DNA of 64,000 nucleotides from Acidobacteria subdivision 13 bacterium RH2 MAG17b (GTDB lineage Bacteria > Acidobacteriota > Terriglobia > UBA7540): the NCBI GenBank assembly GCA_002197525.1, contig NFUN01000019.1:1-64000 (forward strand), written 5' to 3'. The translations under genes and the position numbers were made by a program. The first letter of the stretch is position 1; each line of letters opens with the position of its first letter. Below, piece after piece: positions 21,068 through 30,114 of the stretch. The notes under the pieces are model-generated. The model did no database searches, was not told the DNA's origin, and was given only the letters and a program-made list of their open reading frames with translations.

Positions 21068-21715
21068 CTAGCTTTGCGCGGTGGCCGCCTCCCGCCGCTC
21101 GCCGATATGAGCAAGGTTTTTCTTGTGCCGCCAAAACAGAAAGGCGGTCACGCCGGCGGCGCACAACCAGTCATCCCGTCCTTCAAAAAAAACCATCATC
21201 ACCACGAACAGCGCCCAGGCAGAGAGCGAAGCGATGGCGCCTGCTTCTTTCAACTTCAACATCTTGCTACCCGCCACTCGCGTGGCCGCGAAAAAGGCCA
21301 GGGCGATGGCAGCGTAGACCGGATAGAGCACCAGCATCACACCCGCCGAAGTGGCGATGCCCTTGCCTCCATTGAACTTCAGAAAGGGCGAATAACAGTG
21401 CCCGAGAATAGCGGCAAATCCAAAAAGCCAATCCTGCCAGACGGCGGTCGCGCCGTGGCGCACCAACAGCAGAGCCACAATGCCCTTGCCCATGTCCCCG
21501 ATCAACGCCACGAGCGCGCGCGGCACGCTCACGCGCAGCACGTTGTTGAACCCTGGATTGCCCGAGCCCACCTTGCGGATGTCAACACCGGAGCCCGCCA
21601 TGGCCAGCACGGCGAAGGGGATCGAACCGCAAGCAAAACATATTAGAATTCGAATCAGCATAACGACCGGCGTCTCCACCGGTTTCTTTCGGTGCTGAGC
21701 ACAGTGCCGCACCAT
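21068..21715 (-). CDS. plsY: Glycerol-3-phosphate acyltransferase PlsY
   Basis: CFACGSIPFAVL, IRKVGSGNPGFNNVLR, GHCYSPFLKFNGGKGIATSAGVML, RHKKNLAHIGERRE; an alternative start is at 21661. Confidence 0.85.
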   Translation of the reverse strand: MVRHCAQHRKKPVETPVVMLIRILICFACGSIPFAVLAMAGSGVDIRKVGSGNPGFNNVLRVSVPRALVALIGDMGKGIVALLLVRHGATAVWQDWLFGFAAILGHCYSPFLKFNGGKGIATSAGVMLVLYPVYAAIALAFFAATRVAGSKMLKLKEAGAIASLSAWALFVVMMVFFEGRDDWLCAAGVTAFLFWRHKKNLAHIGERREAATAQS

Positions 21716-21726
21716 CGTTCAATCCA

Positions 21727-24573
21727 TCAACCGGAAAGTTTCGCCAGGGATTCCCGGACGAATTCCCGCAATTGAGTCATGTCTTCCCTGCCGCCGGACT
21801 CCGGCTGAATCGCGTCGCCAATCACGAGTTTTGGAGATGCGTCCCGTCCCGGCTCACCGGAGCTTTCCAGTCCGATCTGTGAGCTGCGAACCTTTGCCTC
21901 CCATTCTCCGTCCGGCCACAGGATACCTTCGGTTCCCTGGAACCGAACCGGGCGTATCGGCGTGGAAGCCGAAGTAGCAGCATGGAACGCTTCCAGCCGG
22001 AAGCGCGAACGGGTGGGCGGAGCGCCTACTGGTCCGTCCGGAAACACCAGCACCGGGCAGCCGCGCTCAAGCGTCTGCTGAATCCGTTCCCGCAAAGTTC
22101 CGCCCGGCGGAGAGTCCGCGCTTGAGACTGCCAGAACCAGCAGCGGCTCCAGCAAAAAACAGGCTGCTGGCGGCAAATCGCGAAGCACGCGAGCGTCGGC
22201 AAAACGAAACCATCCGGGGAGGTACGCCGCTGCCACCAGCGGATCGAGATGCCCAGCGCGGTTTGAAATCCAGACCGCGGGTCCGCCGCGGACCGCTTGC
22301 AGTTTCTCCACCACGCGCACCGAGTGGCCACCCAGCCGCAAAATGACCCGCGCGGAGACCCGCGCAATAAAAGCGGAAGATCGCTCTCCCGGAGCCAGCC
22401 GCACCGCGAGACCGCCGAGTCTCGCCACGGTGCCGAAACTCGCGGCACGATAGGCGCGATGCAATCGAGCTGCTGCGTTTCGCGCGCCAAGCCTCAGCCA
22501 ATTGCGAGAGTTCTCCAGCCACAGACGGGCCATTTGCACCCACGGGCGGCGCTTGCTGCCCATGAGCTGGCCGTTCAGGTAAAGCGCCCGGGTAGCGTTA
22601 CGGCGAATCTTGCCGCTGCTGGTTTTGGGAACGATCTGCGGCTCGACCAGCACCACCTTATCCGGAGGGATTCCGAGAACCGCATCCACCCTTTTGACAA
22701 TCTCTTCTTCGATCCGCCGCAGTTCTTCAGGCCTGGCAGCGCGCGTTTCCGCGACCACCACCAGCCGCTCCGTGCCGGTCTGCGGGTCCAAGGCGCCGAA
22801 CGCAGCCACGCAGCCTTTGCGCACACCGGCGACTTCCGCCGCCGCCGCTTCGATTTCTTGGGGAATAATGTTGCGGCCCGATTTGATGATGCAATCCTTC
22901 AGCCGCCCGGTGACGTAAAGCTCGCCGCCTGCCCAATAACCGAGATCGCCCGAATCCATCCATCCGTCCGCTGTGATGACGGCAGCGCTGGCCGCAGGAT
23001 TGCGATAATAACCCGCTGTCCGCGAAGGCCCACGGAAGAATATCCGCCCTTGCACGCGTTCTCCCAGCTCCCGGCCCTCCTCATCGAGAACCTTCACTTC
23101 ATGGCCGCGCATGGGCCGTCCGTTTGCGACAAAGCGCAGAACGTTCGTCTCGCCGGGAGGGGCGGGCGCAGCCTTACCTTCGGATTCGAAGAGTTCGCGC
23201 CTGATCGTATCAATCACCGGGACGCGATTCATGGGAGTGAACGTGAGCGCCACGGAAGATTCAGCCAGACCGTAACAGGGCACAAAACTTTCCGCGCGGA
23301 AGCCGTAAGGCTTGAAGCGCTCTGCAAATCGCGCCAGAGTGTCTGGCAAGACGGCTTCGCCGGCGTTAATGGCCACTCGCCAACGGCTCAGGTCCAGCCC
23401 TTCGAGCACCGCATCCGGAATCTTGCGCGCGCATAGCTCGTAGGAAAAGTTTGGCGCCGGGCACAGCGACCCGCGCGAGTCATTCATGGCCCAAAGCCAA
23501 CGCTCCGGGCGGCTCAGGAAAGCGAGCGGCGACATCAGCGTGATTGGCGCGCCCTGATACACGCTGAAAAGCCAGGAGCCGATCAGTCCCATGTCGTGAT
23601 AGAGCGGCAGCCAACTCACCACAATGTCGTCCCGCCGGAACTGGACGGATTCGCCGATGCCGCGCACATTGGCAAGCACATTCGAGTGCGTCAGCACGAC
23701 GCCTTTCGGATCACCCGTGCTGCCTGACGTGTACTGAATGAAGGCGATTTCGGCGGGCTCGACGCCGTGCGAAGGAAGCCGCGCTCCGCTGCCCGCAAGC
23801 GCTTCCACGCTCGTCACCTCAATGAGGCTCGGAATGCTGAGCCGCATGATCTGCGAAACGGCGCGAACGCGGTCAAAGCTGATCAGGAAGCGGACCTCCG
23901 CATTGCGCAGGATCAGGACTTGGCGGCGCACGTACTCTTCGATCTTATCAGGGCGCGCCGGAGGATAAATGGGAACGGCCACGCCGCCCGCGAGCATGAC
24001 GCCGAAGAACGCGTAGAAAAAATCGGCGCAGGTGGGCAACATGATGGCCACCGTCTCGTCCGGCCGCAGTCCCGCGTCACGCAGACCGCCTGCCACTCGC
24101 GAGGCCGTTTCAAGCAACTGCCCGTAAGTGATGTCCCGGCCCGATTCCTCTTCGAGAAGGTGAATCTGCACGCGGTCAGGCTCAATCTGGGCGTGATGGC
24201 GCAGAACCTCCGGCCAGCTCCGGGCAGCGGCCGGAGCTTCCGGCGCGTCGCGGGCGGGCTGAACGATGCGGTAGCGCTCTTGGCGACCCGCCGCCTTGTC
24301 CCCATCGAAAATCGCGCGCGCCCAATCGCCGGGCGTTTCCGCCTCCTGCGCCGCTTCTTCCGGAAGCCGGGTCTTGAAGCGCGCTTCAAGGCGCACGAGC
24401 AATTCCACCCGCTCCAGGCTGCCCAGGCCCAAATCACGGTCGAGCAGCGAATTCATGGAGAGGCTTTCCGCCGCCCGCTCCGATCCCAGCTCAAGCAGCA
24501 GTTCCCGGATCACCTCCAAGATTTGCCCTTCGACGGAATCGGATTCAATCTGCTGTTTTGGAACAGTTGGCAT
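21727..24573 (-). CDS. Fusion protein: acyl carrier domain + fatty-acyl-AMP ligase + PlsC-like acyltransferase domain
   Basis: ACP DRDLGLGSLERVELLVRLE; AMP-binding FIQYTSGSTGDPKGVVLTHSNV, GLAESSVALTFTP, DSGDLGYWAGGELYVTGRLKDCIIKSGRNIIPQEIE; C-terminal VWISNRAGHLDPLVAAAYLP...VLVFPDGPVG. The MPTVPKQQ start at 24573 is preferred over the track start at 24762. Confidence 0.82.
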   Translation of the reverse strand: MPTVPKQQIESDSVEGQILEVIRELLLELGSERAAESLSMNSLLDRDLGLGSLERVELLVRLEARFKTRLPEEAAQEAETPGDWARAIFDGDKAAGRQERYRIVQPARDAPEAPAAARSWPEVLRHHAQIEPDRVQIHLLEEESGRDITYGQLLETASRVAGGLRDAGLRPDETVAIMLPTCADFFYAFFGVMLAGGVAVPIYPPARPDKIEEYVRRQVLILRNAEVRFLISFDRVRAVSQIMRLSIPSLIEVTSVEALAGSGARLPSHGVEPAEIAFIQYTSGSTGDPKGVVLTHSNVLANVRGIGESVQFRRDDIVVSWLPLYHDMGLIGSWLFSVYQGAPITLMSPLAFLSRPERWLWAMNDSRGSLCPAPNFSYELCARKIPDAVLEGLDLSRWRVAINAGEAVLPDTLARFAERFKPYGFRAESFVPCYGLAESSVALTFTPMNRVPVIDTIRRELFESEGKAAPAPPGETNVLRFVANGRPMRGHEVKVLDEEGRELGERVQGRIFFRGPSRTAGYYRNPAASAAVITADGWMDSGDLGYWAGGELYVTGRLKDCIIKSGRNIIPQEIEAAAAEVAGVRKGCVAAFGALDPQTGTERLVVVAETRAARPEELRRIEEEIVKRVDAVLGIPPDKVVLVEPQIVPKTSSGKIRRNATRALYLNGQLMGSKRRPWVQMARLWLENSRNWLRLGARNAAARLHRAYRAASFGTVARLGGLAVRLAPGERSSAFIARVSARVILRLGGHSVRVVEKLQAVRGGPAVWISNRAGHLDPLVAAAYLPGWFRFADARVLRDLPPAACFLLEPLLVLAVSSADSPPGGTLRERIQQTLERGCPVLVFPDGPVGAPPTRSRFRLEAFHAATSASTPIRPVRFQGTEGILWPDGEWEAKVRSSQIGLESSGEPGRDASPKLVIGDAIQPESGGREDMTQLREFVRESLAKLSG

Positions 24574-24670
24574 GGAATGGTTTGTCTTTCGCGACGCGTT
24601 CTGCGGCTGTGCCGCTTGCTGTGCGGAAAGGCTTCGCCTTTCCGGCGCCCGGCAATCCTTCCCAACCTGG

Positions 24671-24713
24671 TTTTCTTTGGGCGCGAAGGCTGAGCCTTCG
24701 CGCCCAAAGAAAA
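24671..24713. repeat. Perfect 19-bp-arm hairpin
   Basis: ttttctttgggcgcgaagg-ctgag-ccttcgcgcccaaagaaaa between the FAR and ACP/FAAL genes. Confidence 0.85.
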
Positions 24714-24911
24714 TTATAAGAATGTGCGTCCATGGCCGGAAAGCCATAGGCATTCCGCACAACGGGGCGGCGCAGCCGCTCCCACATCGGAATGTGCGCT
24801 AATGGACGGGCTTGCGGTGAGGCGGCGATGCTGCAACCGTGAACCCCTCACCCAACTTACCAGTTTGCCATGAGACAGATGAGATTCATGAAACTGTTTT
24901 TTTTCGACGGC

Positions 24912-26486
24912 TCAGATGCTAAAGGTCCAGTCCCGGACGGCCTCAGGCTGAACCCATTTTTCGATCCCGGCGATCTGGTGGTGAATCCAATAGCGCTCCC
25001 AATCAATCTGCTCCGGTTGCCAAGAAAGCCGTTCCCGGTCGCTCGGGGCAAGAGCGGAGTAGGCGGCGCGGATATTTTCCGACTCGAAGACGTAACGGTT
25101 CTGCAACACAAAGGGCAGGTACTGCTCAAGCGTCTGTTCGCGGAATTTGGCTTGCAAATCGAGCTTGCGCAACTCCGCCGACCAGCTAGCTAGCCATTTT
25201 CCCCCCGGCAATCCCGCCTTTTCAAGAGCAGTCTGGCCGCCCGCTAGCCAACGCTGAGAGCGCGCGATATTACCCTGCAGGCGAAGCCGGCGAGATCGAG
25301 CATCCTCAGCCGAGACAAACCGGGCCTTGCCTCCTCGCCGCGCACCGCCCAGCCAGTCCATGAACCGCCGCCCCAGCGCTCCGTTTCCATTGCGTGCGCC
25401 GCGCCTTCGCGCCTCTCGATCCAGCAGCTCCACAATGGCGCCAAGGGTGCACGGATTCACATCCGCCGAGCCAAGTTGGTAAACCGCCCGATGCCGCTTT
25501 TGAAGCAGCAGCGAAGCCACCGCAAGAATTGCCGCCGCTGTCATATCCACCGGGACAATTTCGAGCGGCGCATCTTCCCGCACCGGCCAATCCTTGAGTC
25601 CACCGAGCGCCATTAGAACGAGCGGCGCGGCGGTGCGGCCGCCCTCAATCCAGCCGGGAAAAGGAAATTGCCAGGCACTCTCCACAATGGCCGGACGGAC
25701 GATTGCGTACTCCAGGCCCGGCGCCGAAGCGATGATCTGTTCGCCGAGACTCTTGGAATAAGTGTAAGTGTTCACCCATCCCCAGTCCGCGGCTCGCTGC
25801 CTGCCGAGCGCAGTCAGCCGTTGGGCCAGCTCCCGGGAACGGCGGCCCTCCGCAGCGCCGTTCGAGCCTTCTGACTCATAAATCTGGCGGATAATCTCTC
25901 GCGCGCGCTGAATCTCTTCGGCGTGATTGAAGCGCTGGTCCTCCGGACCGCGACGGTGAGGGTAGAAACCGGGAATCGGTTCGGTTTCCTCAACCAGCCC
26001 GTCCCTCTCGCCAGAAACAAAGGCCGTCGAAACGTGCAGCAGCGGCGCTCCGAGGCTTTGCGCGAACTCGACGACATTCGCCACTCCATCGACGTTCGAG
26101 CTGAAGGAGTCATCGAGCGGAGGAAAGAAGTCCACTCGGCCGGCGCAATTCAGCACCAGCCCGACGCGCCCTGCGAGGCGTCCGCAATCCGCCGCATCCA
26201 GACCGCATCGCGGCGCGCTGATGTCCCCGGACCATAGGGTGATCCGGCTGTCCAGAAACTCCCTGCCCTTCGCGGCGGCAATCCCGGAAAGCGCCGGAGA
26301 TGCCAGCACCTCATCGGCGAAGCGCTGGGCAGCGGACAAATCCGCTCGCGGACGAACCAAAATGTGGAGGTGTTTAAGGTTCGGGTACCGGTCCAGAAGC
26401 ATTCCCAGGATCACTTTCCCCAGGAAGCCGTTGGCCCCGGTCAGAAAAAGCTCGCGTTCTTGGAATATTTGACTGGATTCGGTCAA
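24912..26486 (-). CDS. Fatty acyl(-ACP/CoA) reductase, thioester-reductase/Male-sterility-type NAD-binding
   Basis: ELFLTGANGFLGKVILGMLLDRYPNLKHLHILVRP; WSGDISAPRCGL; VLNCAGRVDFFPPLDDSFSSNVDGVANVVEFAQ; YTYSKSLGEQI. TTG start at 26486 proposed; the longer ORF in the track runs into the divergent gene. Confidence 0.78.
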   Translation of the reverse strand: MTESSQIFQERELFLTGANGFLGKVILGMLLDRYPNLKHLHILVRPRADLSAAQRFADEVLASPALSGIAAAKGREFLDSRITLWSGDISAPRCGLDAADCGRLAGRVGLVLNCAGRVDFFPPLDDSFSSNVDGVANVVEFAQSLGAPLLHVSTAFVSGERDGLVEETEPIPGFYPHRRGPEDQRFNHAEEIQRAREIIRQIYESEGSNGAAEGRRSRELAQRLTALGRQRAADWGWVNTYTYSKSLGEQIIASAPGLEYAIVRPAIVESAWQFPFPGWIEGGRTAAPLVLMALGGLKDWPVREDAPLEIVPVDMTAAAILAVASLLLQKRHRAVYQLGSADVNPCTLGAIVELLDREARRRGARNGNGALGRRFMDWLGGARRGGKARFVSAEDARSRRLRLQGNIARSQRWLAGGQTALEKAGLPGGKWLASWSAELRKLDLQAKFREQTLEQYLPFVLQNRYVFESENIRAAYSALAPSDRERLSWQPEQIDWERYWIHHQIAGIEKWVQPEAVRDWTFSI

Positions 26487-26663
26487 CAGCGCCCCTATGC
26501 AATGAAGGAATGTTATCGACCGCGTTCGGCGCTTGTCAAGGCTGGATGCGCCGGACGCGCTTCTTTCGGGATTCCCGGCCGCAGGTGTCTTATACTTCGG
26601 TATCGGCGGAGCGGCCATCAACGGGGTGCGCGCCCTGGGGCCGAAGACGAAACGCAGGGTATC

Positions 26664-28043
26664 ATGAGCGAAAACCGCGAACTGATGCGGGGATTGGGCC
26701 TCTATGGAGCGGCCTCGGTGGCCGCGGGCACCATGATCGGGACGGCCATCTTTGTGGTTCCAAGCATTATGCTGGAACAAACCGGCACGCCGATGCGCGT
26801 GCTGGGCATTTGGGCTCTTGCCGGCGTGCTCAGTCTTTTCGGCGCGCTCGGCTATGCGGAACTGGGCGCTGCACTGCCCGCGGCAGGCGGCGAATACGTC
26901 TACCTTCACCGCGCTTACGGACCCAGCATGGGCTTTCTCTATGGATGGACGCAATTCATCGTCGCCAAGACCGCTTCCATCGCCGCCATCGCCACTGGGT
27001 TCTTGCTCTACCTCGCCTATTTTTTCCCGGCGCTTTCACATGTCCTTTGGAGCAGACCGCTCTCGCTCGCAGGCCACGCGTTCACGCTCCGGCTCACCGG
27101 CATTCAGGCGGGTTCGGCGGGACTCATCGTTCTACTTTCGGCCCTGAACATGCTCGGCGTCCGGCGGAGCGGCGCCATTCAGACCACCTTTACGGTAGCC
27201 AAGCTAGCCGTGCTCGCAGCGCTCATCATTCTCGGACTGGCTTTCGGCCACGGTTCCTGGTCAAATTTTCGAGAAGCGCTTCCCCATTATGCCGGCGCCG
27301 GAGGGCTGGCGGCCGTCGGCATCGCAATTATCTCCGCGCTTTGGGCCTACGACGGCTGGAATAATCTCAGCATGGTTGCGGGCGAAGTAAAAAATCCGCA
27401 ACGTAATATCCCTCTGGCCCTGATTGGCGGCTCTGTACTGGTAATCGTGGTTTACATTCTGGTGAACATCGCGTATTTTCACGTGTTGACTCCCAGCCAA
27501 GTCACGGGCACGCGAACCGTGGCGGCAGAGGCGGCCCGGCATCCGCTCGGCAGGGCCGGGGGAGCGTTCGCAGCCGTGGGAGTGCTCATTTCCACCTTCG
27601 CCACGTTGAACGGCTCAATTCTGGCCGGCTCGCGGATTCCTTACGCGCAGGCGCGCGACCGCCTGTTTCCTCAATCTCTCGCGGCGGTTCATCCGCGCTT
27701 TCAAACTCCGGTGGCGGCGATTGCAGCCCAGGCTGTAATCGCCGGAATCCTGGCCTTGAGCGGCCGCTATGAGACGCTTTACACCAAGGCCATCTATTCC
27801 GAATGGGTGTTTTACGCCTTGGTCACGGCGAGCGTCTTTGTGCTGCGCCGCAAGGAACCACAACTGGCCCGGCCCTATAAGACTTGGGGATATCCGGTGG
27901 TTCCCGCGGTCTTTGTTGTCCTGGCCGTGCTGCTTTTGGCGAATGCATTCGTCTTCGAGCGGTCTGACGCGCTCTGGTGCCTGGCGCTGATCGCGAGCGG
28001 CATACCGGCCTACTTTCTTTGGAAGTTCTGCACACGACCATGA
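26664..28043 (+). CDS. APC-family amino acid permease
   Basis: MSENRELMRGLGLYGAASVAAGTMIGTAIFVVPSIMLEQTGTP...; about 12 hydrophobic segments; WAYDGWNNLSMVAGEVKNPQRNIP. Confidence 0.88.
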   Translation: MSENRELMRGLGLYGAASVAAGTMIGTAIFVVPSIMLEQTGTPMRVLGIWALAGVLSLFGALGYAELGAALPAAGGEYVYLHRAYGPSMGFLYGWTQFIVAKTASIAAIATGFLLYLAYFFPALSHVLWSRPLSLAGHAFTLRLTGIQAGSAGLIVLLSALNMLGVRRSGAIQTTFTVAKLAVLAALIILGLAFGHGSWSNFREALPHYAGAGGLAAVGIAIISALWAYDGWNNLSMVAGEVKNPQRNIPLALIGGSVLVIVVYILVNIAYFHVLTPSQVTGTRTVAAEAARHPLGRAGGAFAAVGVLISTFATLNGSILAGSRIPYAQARDRLFPQSLAAVHPRFQTPVAAIAAQAVIAGILALSGRYETLYTKAIYSEWVFYALVTASVFVLRRKEPQLARPYKTWGYPVVPAVFVVLAVLLLANAFVFERSDALWCLALIASGIPAYFLWKFCTRP

Positions 28044-29167
28044 AAATTCGACTGCTTTCACGAGCCGGGTTGAAGCTGGCTGCATTGCTGATGATCTCGG
28101 GTGCAACGGTGCTCGTTGCAACCAGCCGCGCTGATCCTGCCCGGAAGCCCGCTGCGCGGGCGATTCGTCTGCAGATTCCCAAAGACCGCCCCTTGCGCCT
28201 TTATTACTACGTTGATGACGCTCGCGGCTTCGACTCTCTGCAGGAACACGCGCGGGAAATTGACGTGCTCGCGCCGCAATCCTTCTGGATCGACGCTCAA
28301 GGCTCCGTGCACGGAGCCTTGCCGCCGCGCATCAAGCCTATGATCCGTCAGGCCGAAATGCCCGTCATGCCGCTGGTTTTCAATCGGGAGTTCAACCGCG
28401 CCACCGTCCACGCCGTGCTCCGAAGCGCCGCAGCGCGCCGGCGGCTTCTGACCGCTATCGCGCGTATTGCGCGGCTGGACTCTGTAGTTGGAATTCAGAT
28501 CGACTTTGAGAATATTGACCCTGCGGATCGCAAGCTCTATAGCAGCTTCGTACGCCAAGCGGCCGTGGTGCTCCACCACGAAGGCAGGCTTTTGAGCGTG
28601 GCTTTAGTGCCCCGATTGTCCATCCCTCCATCAGGCGCTCACGGTCCGGCCCATCCCGGCAAGTCCGCCCAAGCAGCCTGGTCCGCCGCCTTTGACTATC
28701 GAGCGCTCGGCCGGGCTGCCGACTTCGTTGCCGTGATGGCCTACGATCACTCCGGACGTGATGATCCTCCCGGCCCCATCGCCGGATTAAGCTGGGTTGA
28801 TCGCGCCCTTGCTTATGCCATAGCCCGCATCCCAAGCCGCAAGATTCTGCTAGGCATCCCGCTTTACGGACGTGAATGGATTTACGCCGCAGGAAAGTAC
28901 AACACGCAGAGTGTAACGTTTTTGGATGTCGATCAGATCCTGGCAAGATACCACATTGAACCACTCTGGGACGCGCAGTGGCAGGAGCCGTGGTTCCCTT
29001 ATCACGCCGGCGGCGCGCTTCGCACGATTTATTACGAAGACCAGCGCAGCTTGCGCGGGGAACTCGACCTGATCTCGCGCTATCACTTGCGCGGCTACGC
29101 AGCATGGCGCATCGGCGACGAAGACCCGGCATTCTGGACGGTCAGCAAACGCACTGCCTCCCGCTGA
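28040..29167 (+). CDS. Glycoside hydrolase family 18-like protein (YaaH/SleL-type)
   Basis: VVGIQIDFENIDPADRKLYSSFV, DFVAVMAYDHSG, RKILLGIPLYGREWIY; ATGA overlap with the upstream permease stop. Confidence 0.72.
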   Translation: MKIRLLSRAGLKLAALLMISGATVLVATSRADPARKPAARAIRLQIPKDRPLRLYYYVDDARGFDSLQEHAREIDVLAPQSFWIDAQGSVHGALPPRIKPMIRQAEMPVMPLVFNREFNRATVHAVLRSAAARRRLLTAIARIARLDSVVGIQIDFENIDPADRKLYSSFVRQAAVVLHHEGRLLSVALVPRLSIPPSGAHGPAHPGKSAQAAWSAAFDYRALGRAADFVAVMAYDHSGRDDPPGPIAGLSWVDRALAYAIARIPSRKILLGIPLYGREWIYAAGKYNTQSVTFLDVDQILARYHIEPLWDAQWQEPWFPYHAGGALRTIYYEDQRSLRGELDLISRYHLRGYAAWRIGDEDPAFWTVSKRTASR

Positions 29168-29235
29168 GCCGCTGTTTGGCGGGTGGCGCAGACGCGGCGC
29201 AGTTTGCCGTGTCTGCAATAGCCATTGATACGAGG

Positions 29236-29460
29236 TCAGGCAAATTCGAACAACGGAACCCTTCGCGCCGGCTGGCCCATTGTATTAAGGAGACCCTCAA
29301 TCCTTCGCACGGTTTCAGGCTTCAGCAGAACGTCACCGCAGACTGTGCAAACTTCCGCAGGAACATGGTCAATCACGATCACCTCTCCTCGGTAACGCAC
29401 CGTGTGAACGACGGCTTGCTCTTCATACTCTCCAGGGCAGCTTTCAACAGAGCAATTCAT
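29236..29460 (-). CDS. YgiT-type zinc-finger antitoxin
   Basis: MNCSVESCPGEYEEQAVVHTVRYRGEVIVIDHVPAEVCTVCGDVLLKPETVRRIEGLL; 4-nt overlap with the DUF4258-like gene. Confidence 0.8.
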   Translation of the reverse strand: MNCSVESCPGEYEEQAVVHTVRYRGEVIVIDHVPAEVCTVCGDVLLKPETVRRIEGLLNTMGQPARRVPLFEFA

Positions 29461-29771
29461 CGTAGCCTCCTTTGCGTTAGGTTTATCCATTTCGGCGCTT
29501 TGGGTCCATAAACTGTTATGGCAATTAAGAGAGGGCGCGCCGTCGTGCACACAATGTGAAGTGGGCGTTCGCCTCTAGCCGAACCGTTCAACAAACAGCA
29601 CGGCCCACGACGATGGTCAGGATAGTTTTCCAGAATCTCTCCCGTCCGAATCGCTTCCAGGACGTCGTCAAGACTGATTTCCTGATGAGCGTGCTGGGTG
29701 ATTCTGATTCGTTCTTCAGCAGCCAGCAACTTAATTCGGGCCAGAATTGGGTCAAGCTCGCTGCCATCCAA
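29457..29771 (-). CDS. DUF4258-like toxin
   Basis: RIRITQHAHQEISLDDVLEAIRTGEILENYPDHRRGPCCLLNGSARGERPLHIVCTT. Confidence 0.78.
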   Translation of the reverse strand: MDGSELDPILARIKLLAAEERIRITQHAHQEISLDDVLEAIRTGEILENYPDHRRGPCCLLNGSARGERPLHIVCTTARPLLIAITVYGPKAPKWINLTQRRLR

Positions 29772-29952
29772 CGCTTCACCTGTTTGATCGCTATGACGGT
29801 GGTATATAACCCACGCCTTAGCTTATATCTGTACTTCCAGGAAAAGCAAAGCAGTAGCGCGGACTTGTTGTTTAAGTCCGCGGCTTTTCCTGCGCCTGAC
29901 GACTAAGGCCGCGGAGTTGTAACACAGCCCCGCGCTTACATCATTCAGCACG

Positions 29953-30067
29953 TTTGGAGTGCGGGAGCTTGCTCCCGCTTTCAACGCGGGGAAGCTTGCT
30001 TCCCGCGAACGAATGGCCGCTCATTGGGCGCAAGCAGCCTCGCTTACGCAAAGCGGCGGCACTCTAT
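29953..30067. repeat. Palindromic element with ttggagtgcgggagc terminus
   Basis: ttggagtgcgggagcttgctcccgc ... ggcggcactct; related to 3367..3486. Confidence 0.6.
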
Positions 30068-30114
30068 GCAATACCGCGCCGCGTCTGCGTCACCCCGGCT
30101 CTTCGGCACCATGG

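Noticed and set aside
22297-23436. 379-aa plus-strand ORF opposite the ACP/FAAL gene
   Set aside because: Antisense shadow ORF in GC-rich DNA; the minus strand carries clear family motifs. The same reasoning rejects 7442-8347, 13915-14733, 18238-19095, 23767-24693 and 39803-40507.
24574-24762. N-terminal extension of the ACP/FAAL ORF
   Set aside because: Reads through palindromic hairpin sequence (24671-24713); the ACP domain follows MPTVPKQQ at 24573.
26487-26954. N-terminal extension of the fatty acyl reductase ORF
   Set aside because: It overlaps the divergent permease start at 26664 and has no family-like sequence; TTG at 26486 immediately before LTESSQIF..ELFLTGANGF is more plausible.
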